From Cavia porcellus (Eukaryota > Chordata > Mammalia > Rodentia > Caviidae): a DNA stretch of 64,000 nt. A program made the position numbers and the translations under genes. The notes under the pieces were generated by a model, which saw only the letters and a list, made by a program, of their open reading frames with translations, was not told the origin of the DNA and ran no database searches. Below are positions 46,966 to 58,789 of this stretch, in pieces (the stretch's first letter is position 1; the number at the start of each line of letters is the position of its first letter). Where the stretch lies: assembly GCF_034190915.1 (NCBI RefSeq), contig NW_026947496.1, positions 55,872,501 through 55,936,500 on the forward strand. The letters run 5' to 3'.

Positions 46966-47150
46966 GGCCCTGAAAGTGTGGACTCTAGCTCAGCAGCAGC
47001 AGCACCTGGGAATATGTTATACAGAGACATCTCAGGCTTTTCTGTGGGCTGAATGAAGCAGCTACTCTGGGGTGAGGTCAGAAATCTGTGTTTAACAAGC
47101 ACTCCACATGACTCTGATGGGAGCGAAGTTGGAGAAGCACCACCTCTGAG
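46966..47150 (+). mobile_element. MER20-like hAT relic
   Basis: 'gtgtggactctagctcagca', 'agcacctgggaatatgttat', 'gtgtttaacaagcactccac', 'atgactctgatggg' match the MER20 order over most of its length. Confidence 0.75.
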
Positions 47151-47189
47151 CCCATTCCTCTGTTCTCTGGCCTTCACAGAGTCCATTTC

Positions 47190-47345
47190 AGTACTGGTTT
47201 CCTTAGATGATCATGTGCTTGGCTTTTTCTGTCTCTTAAGCCTTAGCTCAAATGATTTTCCTCCAGAAAGATCTTCCTGAACATGCAGGCTGGGGGTACC
47301 GCCTTGGGCAGTCTTCTCCACTGACTCACTCTTGTGTTTTGTAAC
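47190..47345 (+). repeat. LINE-2 fragment
   Basis: 'ccttagctcaaatgattttc', 'cctccagaaagatcttcctg' is the conserved end of L2 ORF2, followed by an eroded 3' UTR. Confidence 0.6.
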
Positions 47346-47349
47346 ACAT

Positions 47350-48085
47350 TATTTCCTCTACTTACTGTGATAAGACAAGAAGGCTTGGCTTTCCCAGAGG
47401 CACTTTTTAATGTTTTCTTCATGGCTTCTAGGTTACGTCAGGTACCCAATGGCTGCTCTGGGAGAGTTTGGTGTGGCAGCAGTAGGCTTCAGCTGTTAGT
47501 GACTTGCAGCCTCCTCAGTCAGGCCCACAAGGGGCACCTCTTTGTCCAGGACAAAACCCATAGAGTGACAGCGTGCATGCACGAGCCTGCCATTTTTTCT
47601 GCATACAATCAACTTTCCCATACCATTAGTCAATCTGCGGACTGTTCCCCCTTAGGCTGCAGTGTAAGTCTTAAAAAGCATCTTTTGAATAGAATATGTT
47701 TGCCTGTTTGCAATATCTACTTGAGAACAGCATGCTGAGCTAGTACCCTAGAGCTGGTAACTCTGAGACTGCAGTAAGCAGCTGCAGTTGGTAACTCCAA
47801 AGGCTACTGCTGTAAAGAGTGGCCATGAGCCAGGGCTGGTTATACTAACGGCAAATAGCAGCCAGAGAATCATGAAGAGCAATGGAGAGTCATTGGGAGC
47901 TGCCATCTGCAGGCCAGAAGATTTCCTGTATGGGCTGCTAACTCTGAGGGAGCTGATAGTACTCGGCATTCAAGGCTCAGGGCTGTTAACACTAAAGGAG
48001 CTACACTTTGCCAATTTGTGATTTCTGTACAATTTGAGCAAAATAATCCTTAACTCATTGGTAACATCTTAGTGACCCATATAGG
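47350..48085. other. Non-coding sequence, possible retroviral debris
   Basis: A 134-codon frame at 47334-47738 has no recognisable domain. 47740-48010 repeats short words such as 'ggtaactc' and 'agctgc', which could come from a decayed LTR. Not assigned. Confidence 0.35.
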
Positions 48086-48087
48086 GA

Positions 48088-48482
48088 CTATTATAGTTTA
48101 TATCTAGATGCTCCCCCAAAGACTCATGTATTCATAGGTGGCACTTTGGGGAGGTGACTGGATTATTAATCATCACTGGATTCGTCTACAGATGGGTTTC
48201 TAGTTGGTTGTGAAGTTGGGAGGTGAAAGCTGGTGGAAAGAGGTGGGTCACTGTGGGTGTGGTCTTAAAGTATGTATCTTCCCTCCCGACTTAATCCCTA
48301 CCTGCTTCTTGCCATTATGTTATAAGTGATTTCTCCTTTGCACACCCCTCTATCATGCTGCTCCATCTTAGAGCCAGCTGGCTCTAAACTCAAACCTGTA
48401 CAAAATATGAGCCAAAATAAACCTCTCCTTTAACTTGTGAGTGTTGGATATTCATCCCAGCAACAAGAAAATAACTAAGACA
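48088..48482 (+). mobile_element. MaLR-type solo LTR, nearly complete
   Basis: Start 'attatagtttatatctagat', then 'gctcccccaaagactcatg', 'cttgccattatgttataag', 'gagccaaaataaacctctcc' and end 'caacaagaaaataactaagaca' follow the MST/MLT1 LTR from end to end, about 395 bp. Confidence 0.8.
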
Positions 48483-48619
48483 AAAATCTTTTAGAGGGTT
48501 CTAGACAATAGTGATAATTTTTTAGGAATGAAGAAGAGAATCAAGAACCAAGCTAAGTGTGATTTTCATTTTACATATGGCTAAAGACCCACGCTAGCCA
48601 TTGATATTATTGCCTTTTA

Positions 48620-49085
48620 AAAATGATGATAATAATTATATTTATAAGGTATGATATAATGTTTGATTATTTGTAAACATTGTAGAATGATTCAGCAAAG
48701 CTAACACATCCATCACCTTGCATCCTTAACCTTTTTGATACTTAAAATCTAAACAATTTTGAAATATGTATCTTTACTAGCAAAAGCCACTGCACTGTGC
48801 TGTTGATCAACAAAATTTACTTGTATCTAACTGAAGTTTTCTGTGTCTTTTGAACCACATTTTACTATCCACCCACCCCAGCCTCTGTTAAGTAGCATTT
48901 ATCTTTCTACTTTGATGGTTTTGACTTTTGTGGTTCCCACATATAAGGGATGATGTGCAATTTTGGTCTTCCTGGGCCTGGATTATTTGATTTAGTATTA
49001 TGTGCTCTAGGTTCATCCATTTTGTCACAAAGGAAATAATTTCCTTTTTAAAAGAGCTTGTATATTATTCCATTGTGAATATCTG
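48620..49085 (-). mobile_element. LINE-1 (L1M-type) 3' region, antisense
   Basis: The plus strand reads the reverse of an L1 3' region: 'taacacatccatcaccttgc', 'cagcctctgttaagtagcat', 'cccacatataagggatgatg', 'ctaggttcatccattttgtc' and 'tattattccattgtgaatat'. Confidence 0.75.
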
Positions 49086-49089
49086 AAAG

Positions 49090-49240
49090 ATCATTTGCTT
49101 TCTCTTTACCTCAATTTCCTCATCTGTAAGATGGGAGATGATCCTAGTACCAAGATTACCAAGTTGTTGGGAGGAGTAAGTCAGTTATAATAGGTTGAGT
49201 GCTTAGACCTTGTCACACATAGATGTTATCTCAAGAAGTG
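49090..49240 (+). repeat. MIR SINE fragment
   Basis: 'tttacctcaatttcctcatc', 'tgtaagatgggagatgatcc' and 'ataggttgagtgcttag' occur in MIR order. Confidence 0.6.
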
Positions 49241-49245
49241 ACACA

Positions 49246-49368
49246 GTCAGCCAGACTTGCTGGCACATGCCTATAATCCCTGCACTGCAAGACTGAGACA
49301 GGAGGATTACATTGAACTTGTAGCTTGGGCTACAGATTGAGACCCTTTCTCTTGAAAAAAAAAAAAAA
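49246..49368 (+). repeat. B1-type SINE
   Basis: 'agacttgctggcacatgcct', 'ataatccctgcactgcaag', 'gagacaggaggattac', 'cttgggctacagattgagac' and an A tail at 49355-49368. This is the 7SL-derived B1 in plus orientation. The duplicated segment of B1 is not obvious here. Confidence 0.8.
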
Positions 49369-49539
49369 GGATACAATGTTTTGGAAAGTTAGTTAAAGAC
49401 CCTTATCTGGAGTCACTGGGCCAGAATCTGTGAACAGGCCAAGGTTTGGATCCCACATTTCTGGAACTCTAAGCTTATTTTATTTTCAGTTGAACTGCTT
49501 AGATCTCTTGTTCCGGTAATTAGATCAGTGGACTGTAGG

Positions 49540-49790
49540 TGTTCACGGATTTTAAAGGTACTCAGGTGGGACCCCCTTGTTTTATAGATGAAGAAGCCGA
49601 GGCCTCGCCCGTTGTCTTGGTGTGGAGAGCTTGCCAGGTACTTTATTTCTCTTAATTCTTTAATCCTCCAACCATTCCTCCTCAACCCCAAACTTAGCAG
49701 AAAAATTTGTGGCTCATTTCACTAACCTGGCTGAGGTCACACATCTGGGAAATGGCAGAGCAGTGGCTCACACTCAGATGACTGTGTTCT
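49540..49790 (-). repeat. Possible MIR fragment
   Basis: 'tttatagatgaagaagccga' and, later, 'ggtcacacatctgggaaatg', 'gcagagcagtggctcacac' fit a MIR read in reverse with an insertion between the parts. Confidence 0.4.
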
Positions 49791-49794
49791 TAAC

Positions 49795-51390
49795 AGATTC
49801 CTGGGACTGTTAAGCATCCATAAGCATCACAAGTGAGCACAGTTTCAACCTGTGCTGACTCCTGTATAGGTCACCTTCTGGAAGAGCAGAATCCCAGATC
49901 CCACAGAAGCCCACAGCATCCTTATCCCTCTTTGCTGGAGTGGTCTTGAGAGTCTCTTCTCCATGGATTTAGAGAAACTAGGATACAGGAAATGATGCAA
50001 GAATGAACGAGGCTCATTTCCCCAGACTACCTTGCTTCTTTCATTATGTTTGACATTGTTGACCTTGAAGTTGGCATTGCTAGAACAGACTCTAGCAACT
50101 AACTAGCTTGAGAGCTGAGGGAGGAAAAAAGACACTGTGTGGGAAACTGAATTGTCAAAGTATCTTACATAGATAAGGTCAGTCTAGTATATTTGCTTAC
50201 CTGTAGAAAAGTTCCCTTAAGAATCCTATAGAAAAGCATTAATATGTAATGAAGAATTGCTGCTTACAGCAAATTATACAGTTTTTTTGTGCTTCTTGTT
50301 TTGAAGGTATGGCGTGAAATAAGGCCTGTGTGAGATTGATGGTTACTTCAAGCTAGGCCTTCCCTGTGATGAGAATTAAACAGTCATAAGGGATGCTGGC
50401 TTTCCCCGGCAGTTCAGCTCAGGAATTTGTAATTACTTTCATCTTGATAACATCCTGGCCTGGGCTATTTTTATTGCGTGCAAAGAAGTGCCCTCCAGTC
50501 ATCTGAGAAAAGCCAGTCAAGAGCACGTTTATAAAGGTATTGACCTTAAGATAATAATAAAGCGTGTGATTGAGGGAGTTTGAAAGCATATTGGGTTTGT
50601 CATTGGGGAGCAGATGGGTGGGAGAAAAATTGGAAAACAGATAGCCAACAAATAATCAAAGTTGCTTTTATTTTGTTCTGACTTCTGGAGACCAGAAATC
50701 ATCACAGGTCATAGATAAGCACTGTGTCCACTGTTCCTATGGCATTCTTTGAGGCAACTTTAGGAGGCTGGAAAGGGCAGGAGGAAAAATAAAGGGATTT
50801 AAAATAAAATCATCAGCTGGGTGCTGAAGTGTTAGCTACTCAGAGAAGTTTAGCCCTCAGACAGCTTAGAAGCAGACACATGGTGGCTGTACTTTGGAGA
50901 AGTGCCATGGAAGAGCCTCTTCCTGTTCCTCTAAAATCAACTTGGTGACAGTTCAGTGAGCTCTTGTTCCTCATTATGAACCTGAGCCTACATGGTGGGA
51001 ACCGAGAGGGAAGTAGTTCGCACTGCTCACAGCATCTCTAAAGTCCTGCTCCTGGTCACAATCCACGATGACACATGAATTGCTTGCTTTGGATCATTTT
51101 GATTCATTGGTCATAGGTGAGTCAAATGCTGCATTGAGAAGGATTCAGAGGTCACCTCTGGCTTCAGCAAGAAAAAGCTCCACAGTTAATCCATGGGCTT
51201 CGGGGAGGTAAGAGAAGTGCAAGGCTGTACATCAGGAAATGAATCTCACCATGGTGCTTCTGAGCTAGATACTGTCCCAGAAGAAGTACTCAGCAACATA
51301 CATGTAATACATAGCTTACATAAAACCTTCTTAATGATTGGCATGGAGAGGGTTAATAGAAAATGGGTTAGTTAGTGTGTGTTCTGCTGG
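49795..51390. other. Mostly unique sequence, possible conserved element
   Basis: No repeat or gene assigned. 50390-50600 is non-repetitive, moderately AT-rich and carries 'tgtaattac' and 'gataataataaag' words, a texture seen in conserved enhancers. Confidence 0.4.
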
Positions 51391-51394
51391 TAGA

Positions 51395-51720
51395 TGTACA
51401 TCCGTTTTTCAGAAGGCTAAAGTGATTCTGTGAAGCAGTGGCAAATGTTTCATAGAAAGAGCTAGATAGTAAATAGTGTAGGCTTTACAGGCAGTTTAGA
51501 AGCAGACAGTTTAGAAGCAGACACAAATGGTGGCTTAGGTTCATAATGAGGAACAAGAGCTAACTGCCACCACTACTCATCTCTACATTTAGTATAAAAG
51601 TAACTATACAGCATATGTGAATGAACAGGAATGGCTGATTTCCAATGAAACTTTATTTACAAAAACAGGCAGTAGATGGGATTAGGCCCATGCATTCTAG
51701 TTTGTGATTCCTGATGCTAT
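51395..51720 (+). mobile_element. hAT-type DNA transposon relic (copy b), with a foreign patch
   Basis: 'gctagatagtaaatagtgta', 'ggctttacaggca' on the left and 'gaaactttatttacaaaaac', 'aggcagtagatgggattagg' on the right belong to the same relic family as 46790-46965 (reverse) and 55405-55600. Between them, 51492-51566 is not transposon sequence and copies nearby DNA. Confidence 0.65.
51492..51566. other. Templated-insertion patch
   Basis: The patch has two tandem partial copies of 'ttagaagcagaca' taken in direct orientation from 50866-50887, followed by an inverted copy of 50959-50982 ('ggttcataatgaggaacaag' plus 4 more bases identical). The donor sites are about 0.6 kb upstream. Confidence 0.75.
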
Positions 51721-51724
51721 AGGT

Positions 51725-52355
51725 TCATAGAGGAAAGAGTACTTTTGATGAATGCCTATGTTTATAGGTTGGAAGCTCACAAGTAGAGAAATTCTATAGC
51801 TACCACCCATGTAGCTGTACGTAGGTATCTCTTGTAAGAAAGATGAGAATGATGCCCCAAAATCTACCTTGCTTTCTGTGTGCAGTTATGTGGTTGCTTC
51901 TATAATTAGTTCAATCTTTATATACTATGCATCAGATTCAGATGAACTTCGTAAGAACTAATTTCTTGTTCTCTGTAATAAAATGATACCAAAAGTATGA
52001 CCCTTCAGTCAAACACTCAAATAAAATGGAGCCCATGTGTTGTAAGCTGCTTCAGTTTTGCACGAGTCCCACCTCTAGAATGGACTAGTCTTTCTCATTC
52101 CATTTCCTTTGTACATGGGTCCTATTCTGTTCCCTATAGTACCTCACTTGTGTCTCTGTCAGAACATTCAGTGCCTACTGAAATGGGCAGATTGTCTGTC
52201 TTCTTTTTTAGAGTTCAAGTTTGGAGAGCAGTCCATCTTTCTTAATAATTTCAGTGAGCCCAACTCTAGTATAATTTAGGGTACAAATACAGTTATATGT
52301 TTGGTGAACACAATGTGGTACATTGAAGCAAACGATCAGTATGCTTAGTAACAGT
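51725..52355. other. Non-coding sequence, no assigned repeat
   Basis: No gene or repeat supported. Confidence 0.4.
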
Positions 52356-52359
52356 TGCT

Positions 52360-52415
52360 ACTGCCATAAGCAGCCTGTCAGATTTGGCCCCTGGCTGTAC
52401 TTTGCTGAGCTCTGA
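52360..52415 (+). mobile_element. hAT-type relic, short fragment (copy c)
   Basis: 'gcctgtcagatttggcccct', 'ggctgtactttgctgagctc' matches the 3' end of the relic family seen at 51395-51720. Confidence 0.5.
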
Positions 52416-52579
52416 TGTCTCAGATGCTGAGGTTTTCCCAGGCAGAGATCCTGTCTTCCTCCCTGCCTATCACACTCCTCCCATAGACTGGCTGCTTCCT
52501 TTATGACATGACCCATGTGACTTTTCTAGGTGATTGAATTTGCAACTTCTGATTAACAGAAATAAGCTCTAAAGCACTG

Positions 52580-52719
52580 TTTTTTGTTTGTTTGTTTTTT
52601 TGAGACAGGGTTTCACCGTGAAGTTCAGGCTAACTTTGAACTCACATTGTAGCCCAGACTGGCCTTGAACTCACAGCAATCCTCCTGCCTCAGCCTCCTG
52701 AGTGCTAGGATTACATTGT
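52580..52719 (-). repeat. B1-type SINE, with internal duplication
   Basis: The plus strand is a reversed B1: T tract, 'tttgagacagggtttcaccg', then two related segments ('gttcaggctaactttgaact' and 'cagactggccttgaactcac') as in the B1 internal duplication, then 'gagtgctaggattaca'. A perfect 10-base repeat 'taaagcactg' flanks it (52570-52579, 52720-52729). Confidence 0.9.
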
Positions 52720-52869
52720 TAAAGCACTGCTTTAAATGTGATGTCTTCAAAGAGCTGGTATCACTGTGGGGCAGGAGTGGGACGAAGACAGCCATGAGAA
52801 TGGAGAAGCCTCAGGGGCCAAGAGAACACAGGTTACTGCACACCAGTTAGCAACTGTCTTGGCTTAGCA

Positions 52870-52965
52870 TTACTGAGCATAGACACTCAAATTTATCAAC
52901 TGTGTGACCTTGGGCAGTCCAGGCTTTCTGAGCCTCAGTGTGCATCACAGGGACACTGACCCATG
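52870..52965 (+). repeat. MIR fragment
   Basis: 'tgtgtgaccttgggcagtcc' and 'tctgagcctcagtgtgcatc' are in MIR core order. Confidence 0.5.
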
Positions 52966-53049
52966 CATGCCTTCTGGGGAGACTTGTTCTAAGACACAGG
53001 TCAGATTCTTGCAGTACTTGAAGATATGTTGGGGAGTGTGGAGTCACAT

Positions 53050-54355
53050 GCTTTTAGTGCTTTTTTTTTCACTTTGGATCATGGAAGGTTGCATGCAGGT
53101 GAGCTGGTGGTGTGATTTAATGGCTTAGAAACCACATCCTGAGAGACTGAAATTGGAAACCACTCTTTGACTTTGGAATGGTTTAATCTTAGCGATAAGA
53201 GCAGGAAAAGTTACCATTGGGGAGGGGATTTTTGAAGCACTGCTACTGAGTAAAGCCCAGTGGGTGGGAAGAATCAGACTTAACTATGACAAAGACAGAC
53301 ATTCTCTTTGGGTCACTGTCTGACCCTCACGGGGCTGAAAGCTGCTCAGACCCCTAACTCAGCCCTTCATGACTGTGATTATCTTTTGAAGAGGACTCAT
53401 GTCTCATGACTCACATCCACATGATCCCAAATCAGACTATTAATTTTTTCTTCTCCAGTGAAAACTACAGTTGCCAAAGGAATTGAAATGCCTGCATCTT
53501 GGTGGTCATCTGTGTGACTATTTGGTTCTTCTCCTCTTGATGCAAACCTGTGGGAAGCCAAGTATTTCCCACATGGCTGCAGGGGAGGGCAAAAGCAATT
53601 CCAGGGAGCCGAATGGTCTACAGGCCCACATATCTGAGGCAGAGGTTTTGTCATCTAAACTGAAAAATGTAGTCTGTTGCCTAAAAATTTTTAAATTGCC
53701 TTTAACAAAGGAAAAGAAAATTAAAACAGCAGTTCGAAAATTCAGAGGAGCACAAAAAAGAAAATAGAAATCATCTACAGTCCTATCACTTGTTTATAAT
53801 CTCTCAGCTAATATTAAATGGGTAAGTTTTCTGTGTATAGACAGAAAATAGCACTATATGATATCATGCAGCTTTGAAATTACTTTTTTTTCCTACATCA
53901 TATATTGGGAATCCTTTCCCCTTTCATTCTGTAACCTACAGCACCTTTAAACTTATACTGCATCCTAATTACTCATTTGACCATTGTCATCCCCAAGTTT
54001 TGAAGTGGTTCTTCTAGAAAGACATAGATAAGAATAATACATAGTGTGATATCCTAGGCCACACAAAGCTTACTGACAAACTGTTTTAAGTTCTACCATC
54101 AGAAGTGGCTCATAGATCTGGTTTTAAAATCTAGACTCATTTGGTTGCCTGAGATTTCTTTATGTAGATCTGTTTGACTTTCTTTTCCTGGTGAATATTC
54201 TTCACAGCTGTGTCCCTGGCTTTGTCTATAGTTCCTGGTATAACTTAGGTATATGACCCAGTTTTCTTATCTAAAATTATCTCCTTACTGCCATTGTCCT
54301 ATACTTTATATACCATCTCTTTCCTTCATAGTATCTACCTCCATCCAAAATATTC
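53050..54355. other. Non-coding sequence with an old A-rich fragment
   Basis: No gene. 53690-53960 is A-rich and resembles old interspersed repeat ends, but I cannot name it. The rest is unassigned. Confidence 0.4.
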
Positions 54356-54357
54356 TT

Positions 54358-54452
54358 TTTTTGTTGTTTGTGCGTTTTGTACTGGGGATCAAATTTATGA
54401 CCTTGCATTTTCCAGGCAGGTGCTGTGCCACTGAGTTATATGCCCAGCCCTA
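54358..54452 (-). repeat. ID-like SINE
   Basis: The plus strand reads T-rich lead, 'tgtactggggatcaaattta', 'ttttccaggcaggtgct', 'gccactgagtta', 'gcccagccct', a reversed ID-like SINE. Confidence 0.8.
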
Positions 54453-54489
54453 TGTAAACTATTTTTATTTTTAATTTATCTTTCTTCTC

Positions 54490-54595
54490 AACTGCAATGG
54501 AAACTCTATGAATACAGAAGCTATTGTGTCTCATGCACTTAGGCCATTACTGGCACATCATATGTGTTCAATATTTCTACATGAAAGTATAAAGG
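54490..54595 (+). repeat. LINE-2 3' end fragment
   Basis: 'tatgaatacagaagctattg', 'tactggcacatcatatgtg' and 'ttcaatatttctacatgaaa' keep L2 3' end order. Confidence 0.5.
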
Positions 54596-55400
54596 GTAAC
54601 TGTTATATAGCATAACATCTTGTATAATGTATAACATCTTATATATGTTATGTCTTTGTTATTATATAACAAAATATAAGCAAAATCTGAGTTGTTAGAA
54701 TCTTATTTATTAGCCGAGGGTGAAAAGATATGATTCTTTAATTGCATTAAAATGACACCACATAGAAACCATATTTTGACAAGGCTTTGCCTCAGTGAGA
54801 CTGTTGTGATCAGTTTTGGTTGTCTGCTTTAAGACATGTGTTTCCAGTGCATATGCTCTGTAGTAAGATCTTGACAGTACATTCCACAGAGTGACCTCTT
54901 CTTGCTATTTTTTTTTAAGCTCAGAGTCTCCATCCTTAGAATTACTCTTCTCCAGAAAGGACCACCAATGAAAAGTTGGAAGATAGAATTTTGCATTCCT
55001 GAGACCATTCTACAGTTGGTGAGGGCTTTATTCAGCCCACTTGCCATGGGCTTATATGAGAAGGTTGGGGAGCCTGTGACAGAAAAAAGAGAGAGCGCTT
55101 GTGCACAATTCAAAAAGACCTTTTGAGTCTTACATTTGACCTCCTGTGTTCTCTTGATTTTAGGAGGCAGGAGCTGCCCTGCCTGTCAGGAGCCACAGTA
55201 TAGCCTGGAGTTGTCTGGATTGGTCACATAAGACTGGGCCATCGTGGCATAGAAAGCTGCCATGTGGGCTTGGTATCTGCTACAGAGATTGATTTTATCT
55301 GAAAGTAAACATTGGTATATTTGGCCTTTTGCTGTATTAAGTTGAGCTCTGATCTTCTCATGTGCCAGAACATTATACTGTACTAGGGGCAGTGAACTTT
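54596..55400. other. Non-coding sequence, no assigned repeat
   Basis: An AT-rich patch at 54596-54680 repeats 'ataacatctt'. Frames at 54829-55126 overlap on opposite strands. No gene. Confidence 0.4.
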
Positions 55401-55404
55401 CTGG

Positions 55405-55600
55405 AAAAGGGCCAAAGTATAGATGTTTTCAGATTTCCAGGCCACGGAGTTGTGGCCACAGTACTGAAATGTTCTCTAGTAGTTTAAAAAGTAGCCCTAA
55501 GCAATATGTATCAAAATGGCATGACTCTATTCAAATAAAACTTTATTCATGAACTAGGAGCCATGTGGGATTTGGACTCTAGGCTGTAGTTTGCATGCTT
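55405..55600 (+). mobile_element. hAT-type DNA transposon relic (copy d)
   Basis: 'ggaaaagggccaaagtatag', then 'aataaaactttattcatgaa', 'tttggactctaggctgtagt' keeps the same order as copies a and b over most of the element. Confidence 0.65.
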
Positions 55601-55614
55601 CTGCATTATAGAAT

Positions 55615-55740
55615 TAAAATGTGAATTCTGGAATCAAACTCACCTGGTTGTAGATGCCTTCCTGACCATGTGACTTTAGGGAGGCTATTGACTCCCCTGA
55701 ATTCTCTCTTCTCTTTAGTTAGGAGGAGTTAGTCATCTCT
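55615..55740 (+). repeat. MIR fragment
   Basis: 'attctggaatcaaactcacc', 'gaccatgtgactttaggg' and 'ctcccctgaattctctcttc' occur in MIR order. Confidence 0.5.
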
Positions 55741-55912
55741 ACTCTGGCTTAGCACAGGACCTTCCCCTTTACACCATTTTCTTAAAACTGTTCCATTTGG
55801 CACAATTTACCTCTTAGGTAGAAATGTAATCCTTTCAGTGGAAAAGAATAAAAGTGCCCCCATTTTAAGTTAGAAAACTAGACATTCCATTACATTTGGC
55901 AAAGGGTGATTC

Positions 55913-56365
55913 TGTGGTGTATTTTAGAACTAAAATATCCCTCCAAATTCTCATGTGTTTAAAGGTGGGGCTTTTGAAGGTGATTGGATCATGAGGGTCC
56001 CAGCTTCATCAGTGAATTGATTTGTTGATGGGATCATAATTTGATGGCTTTATCAGGAGATAATAGAAATAGGAGCGTAGGACTAGTTGAAGGGAGAGAA
56101 TCATGAAGCCATGGCTTTGAAAACTATGTCTGGTCCTGGTCCCTTCATCTCTATTTCCCTTGCTCTCTGCTTCCCAGCTGTTGTTAGGTAAACAGCTTTG
56201 CTCTAGTGTAACCCTTCCGCCATGATGTTCTGTCTCACCTCAGGCCCTCAGCAATGGAATTAGCTGCCTGTGGACTGAACTCTGTGAGACAGTGAGACAA
56301 ATATATGTCTCCATTTATGTTTTTATTATCAGAAATTTTGTCACGAGGGAAAGCTGACTAATACA
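55913..56365 (+). mobile_element. MaLR-type solo LTR (MLT1-like), nearly complete
   Basis: Start 'tgtggtgtattttagaacta', then 'ttctcatgtgtttaaaggtg', 'attggatcatgagggtccc', and end 'gggaaagctgactaataca' follow the MLT1 LTR end to end, 453 bp. TG...CA ends are kept. No matching repeat is seen in the flanks. Confidence 0.8.
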
Positions 56366-56369
56366 TGTG

Positions 56370-58035
56370 GCTGCCTAAGGCATTAAACAGCACAGCACTT
56401 CAGAAAAGACTGGTCTTCTCAAAACACTTTGCTTTTAAAATCATGAAATAAAGGTGACCATAATTGACAGGCTTTAAAAATGTTACCTTTTTTCTCCTAG
56501 AGAAAATATAGGTTTCTAAGCCAGCTCTCCTTTGTTTCCCACATGAGATATATTTAGGACACGCTGAACAGACTCACTGTGCTGCAGATCCTCCTCCCTC
56601 AGTTAGGTTTGGCCTACTGTGAAACTCTTGATGCTGGTGGCTGCTCAGCAAATTCCAGGGGGGCTGCTTAATGAGGGGTGAAGACAATATGGACGAAGAG
56701 ATGTGGCCAGTTGCTTTTTCACAGTTGGTAGGCAGTGTTGCAGGTGCATTCTCTTAATGAGGGTTAATTTGTCTCATATTTTAATCTGACAGAATCTGGC
56801 CATGTTGTTATGTATTCCTTGGAGGTAACTGGGTTGTTTTTGGTTGGAATAAAGAAAGAAAATGGAGCATAATTTGGGGGTTATTCAAATGATAAAGAAA
56901 TGAGCTGGAATTTTTAAGAAATCCTGACTTTCTAAAGCCTAGCATAAAATTTACATGGAGGAAGAACATTTTAGTGGACAATACCATATATGCTATTTAG
57001 CAAAGGGCTAATTTATGCTTCTGGAAGATTCTGGCTTCCAACTTTGCTGTACAATGAGCTGAATCCAATAAACCTACTAGAGGTGTTATTTTGAGCAACA
57101 CATGCAATTTTGCCTATTTCATATGTTGCTGCCTACAGGGAGGGTATTTAATGGTTCTTACCTTAAGAATAAACATAGATTTTATATCTGAAAATACTGT
57201 TTTTATTGAAAAATCATAAAAGTAATAGGTGCTTGCTGTAAAAAGTTGAAAAAATACAATTGAGAACTTTTTTCCTTAACTCAAATCCCAATCACAGATT
57301 TTCAGATACAAATACTGTTAAACTGCTTGGATATGTTTTGAATTTGGGGAAGGCATAAAGAAGCACCCACGTATGTATTCCTGGTGTTCAGGAGTGTTCT
57401 TGTACTTGCACAAGGCAGAAACACACTCAAAACAGCCTAAGCCAAGGTGAAAGTAACAATTTAAATAACAGGGAAGGTCAAGGGTATACATGGATCCCAT
57501 CATGAGTGGATTTTGAAGTTCATTTGATGTTTGCTCATTTCACGCTGCCTTTTTCTTCCATCCTCCAGTTCCTTTCTTTTCATTCCAATATACTATGTCT
57601 GGGCTTCCTTTCCTTGATAGGAAAAATACTGTCCTGTCCCCTATAACGTACCTGTACGTTGACTCTTGTAGAAAAAGGATCTTCCTTACCCAGGTATCTG
57701 TGGATCATTCCTCAGGAAAGACAGTAGCTTGATCTGTTTAGAACACATTCCTATTGCTAAACATCAACTTCTGTGGACAGTAGGCACTCTTACAGGCTGA
57801 ACTGTGTCACTTCTAACTTCTATGACTAGGGTGAGTGTGTGGTTATCTTGGAGTACTATAAATGGCCAGACCACATGACCACAAAGGTGAGGATGTTCTT
57901 GGTACCAGAGAAAGGGAAGAAAGAAGTCAGTTAGACACATTCTCACACATGCATACTGCATATACTTTAAGAAACAAAAAAGAAATATAGAATATTTGGT
58001 GTTTTACAGTTTTTACTTCTTAGCATGAATGTGAG
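56370..58035. other. Mostly unique sequence, possible conserved element
   Basis: 56570-57130 has no repeat I recognise and moderate GC with short homeodomain-like words. 57185-57310 is A/T-rich and may be an old LINE scrap. No gene. Confidence 0.4.
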
Positions 58036-58053
58036 TTCTTATATCTTCTTTTT

Positions 58054-58789
58054 CTTTTTTAATTTTTATTTTAAATAGAATAAAACCAAGGAAAACAAAA
58101 CAGAACAAAACCAGTGTAAGTAACACAGGATTTTAAAACAATAGGAAATCAACAATGGTTACCATAACGCCACCTGCTATCTTCAAAATAGCTGCAGATA
58201 CCTTCAGATACAGTAAAAATCAAAACACAACAGAATAGAGCCAACAAACACAAACAATGCAATAAAGGTCTTCAAAATAAGATACCAGCAGATCCAAAAT
58301 GGCCACAACAGCATATCTTGTTATATTTGAAATAGCTGCCTGTGCCATCGAATACAACAAAATCAAACAAAACAAAACAGAACAAAACCCAATGCAACAA
58401 AATAATAAAAATGATAAAGGACCCCAAAACCAGACAATGGCTGCCACCCTCAGAAGGAGATCCCCGTAGATGCTACACTGAGTATTGCTATCCTCTGAAT
58501 AGATGATCAGACTACCAGCTTTAGACTTGCAAAATCAGTGAAACACTAAACACTACAAGCATTAAATTGTTTTCCACCTCAATAGCCGTTACTGCAGCCT
58601 GTGTTTCTCCCGATCAGCTGATTGCTTATGATGGCGGGGGGTGAGAGTTGGTTCTTCTTTTTACCAGCCTTCTTGCCGGAAGGGGCTGGCATCTGGCTCT
58701 CCCCTCAGTGGCCCCTGTGTGGTGCCAGTTCACATGGGGGGCTTGTTGCTTGTTGACTTCTTGTTCTCTTCCCCCACAGTTTGTGAATC
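58054..58789 (-). mobile_element. VNTR-headed polyadenylated retroposon, copy 3
   Basis: A perfect 14-base direct repeat 'tatatcttcttttt' flanks it (58040-58053 and 58790-58803). On the minus strand it has one unit of the 57-bp head (58674-58730), the unique middle (58440-58640, with 'gatcagactaccagctttag' as in copy 1), the T/G-rich repeated body and an A-rich tail seen as a T-rich tract at 58054-58065. The minus-strand frame at 58220-58447 and the plus-strand frame at 58648-58869 are shadows. Confidence 0.85.
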
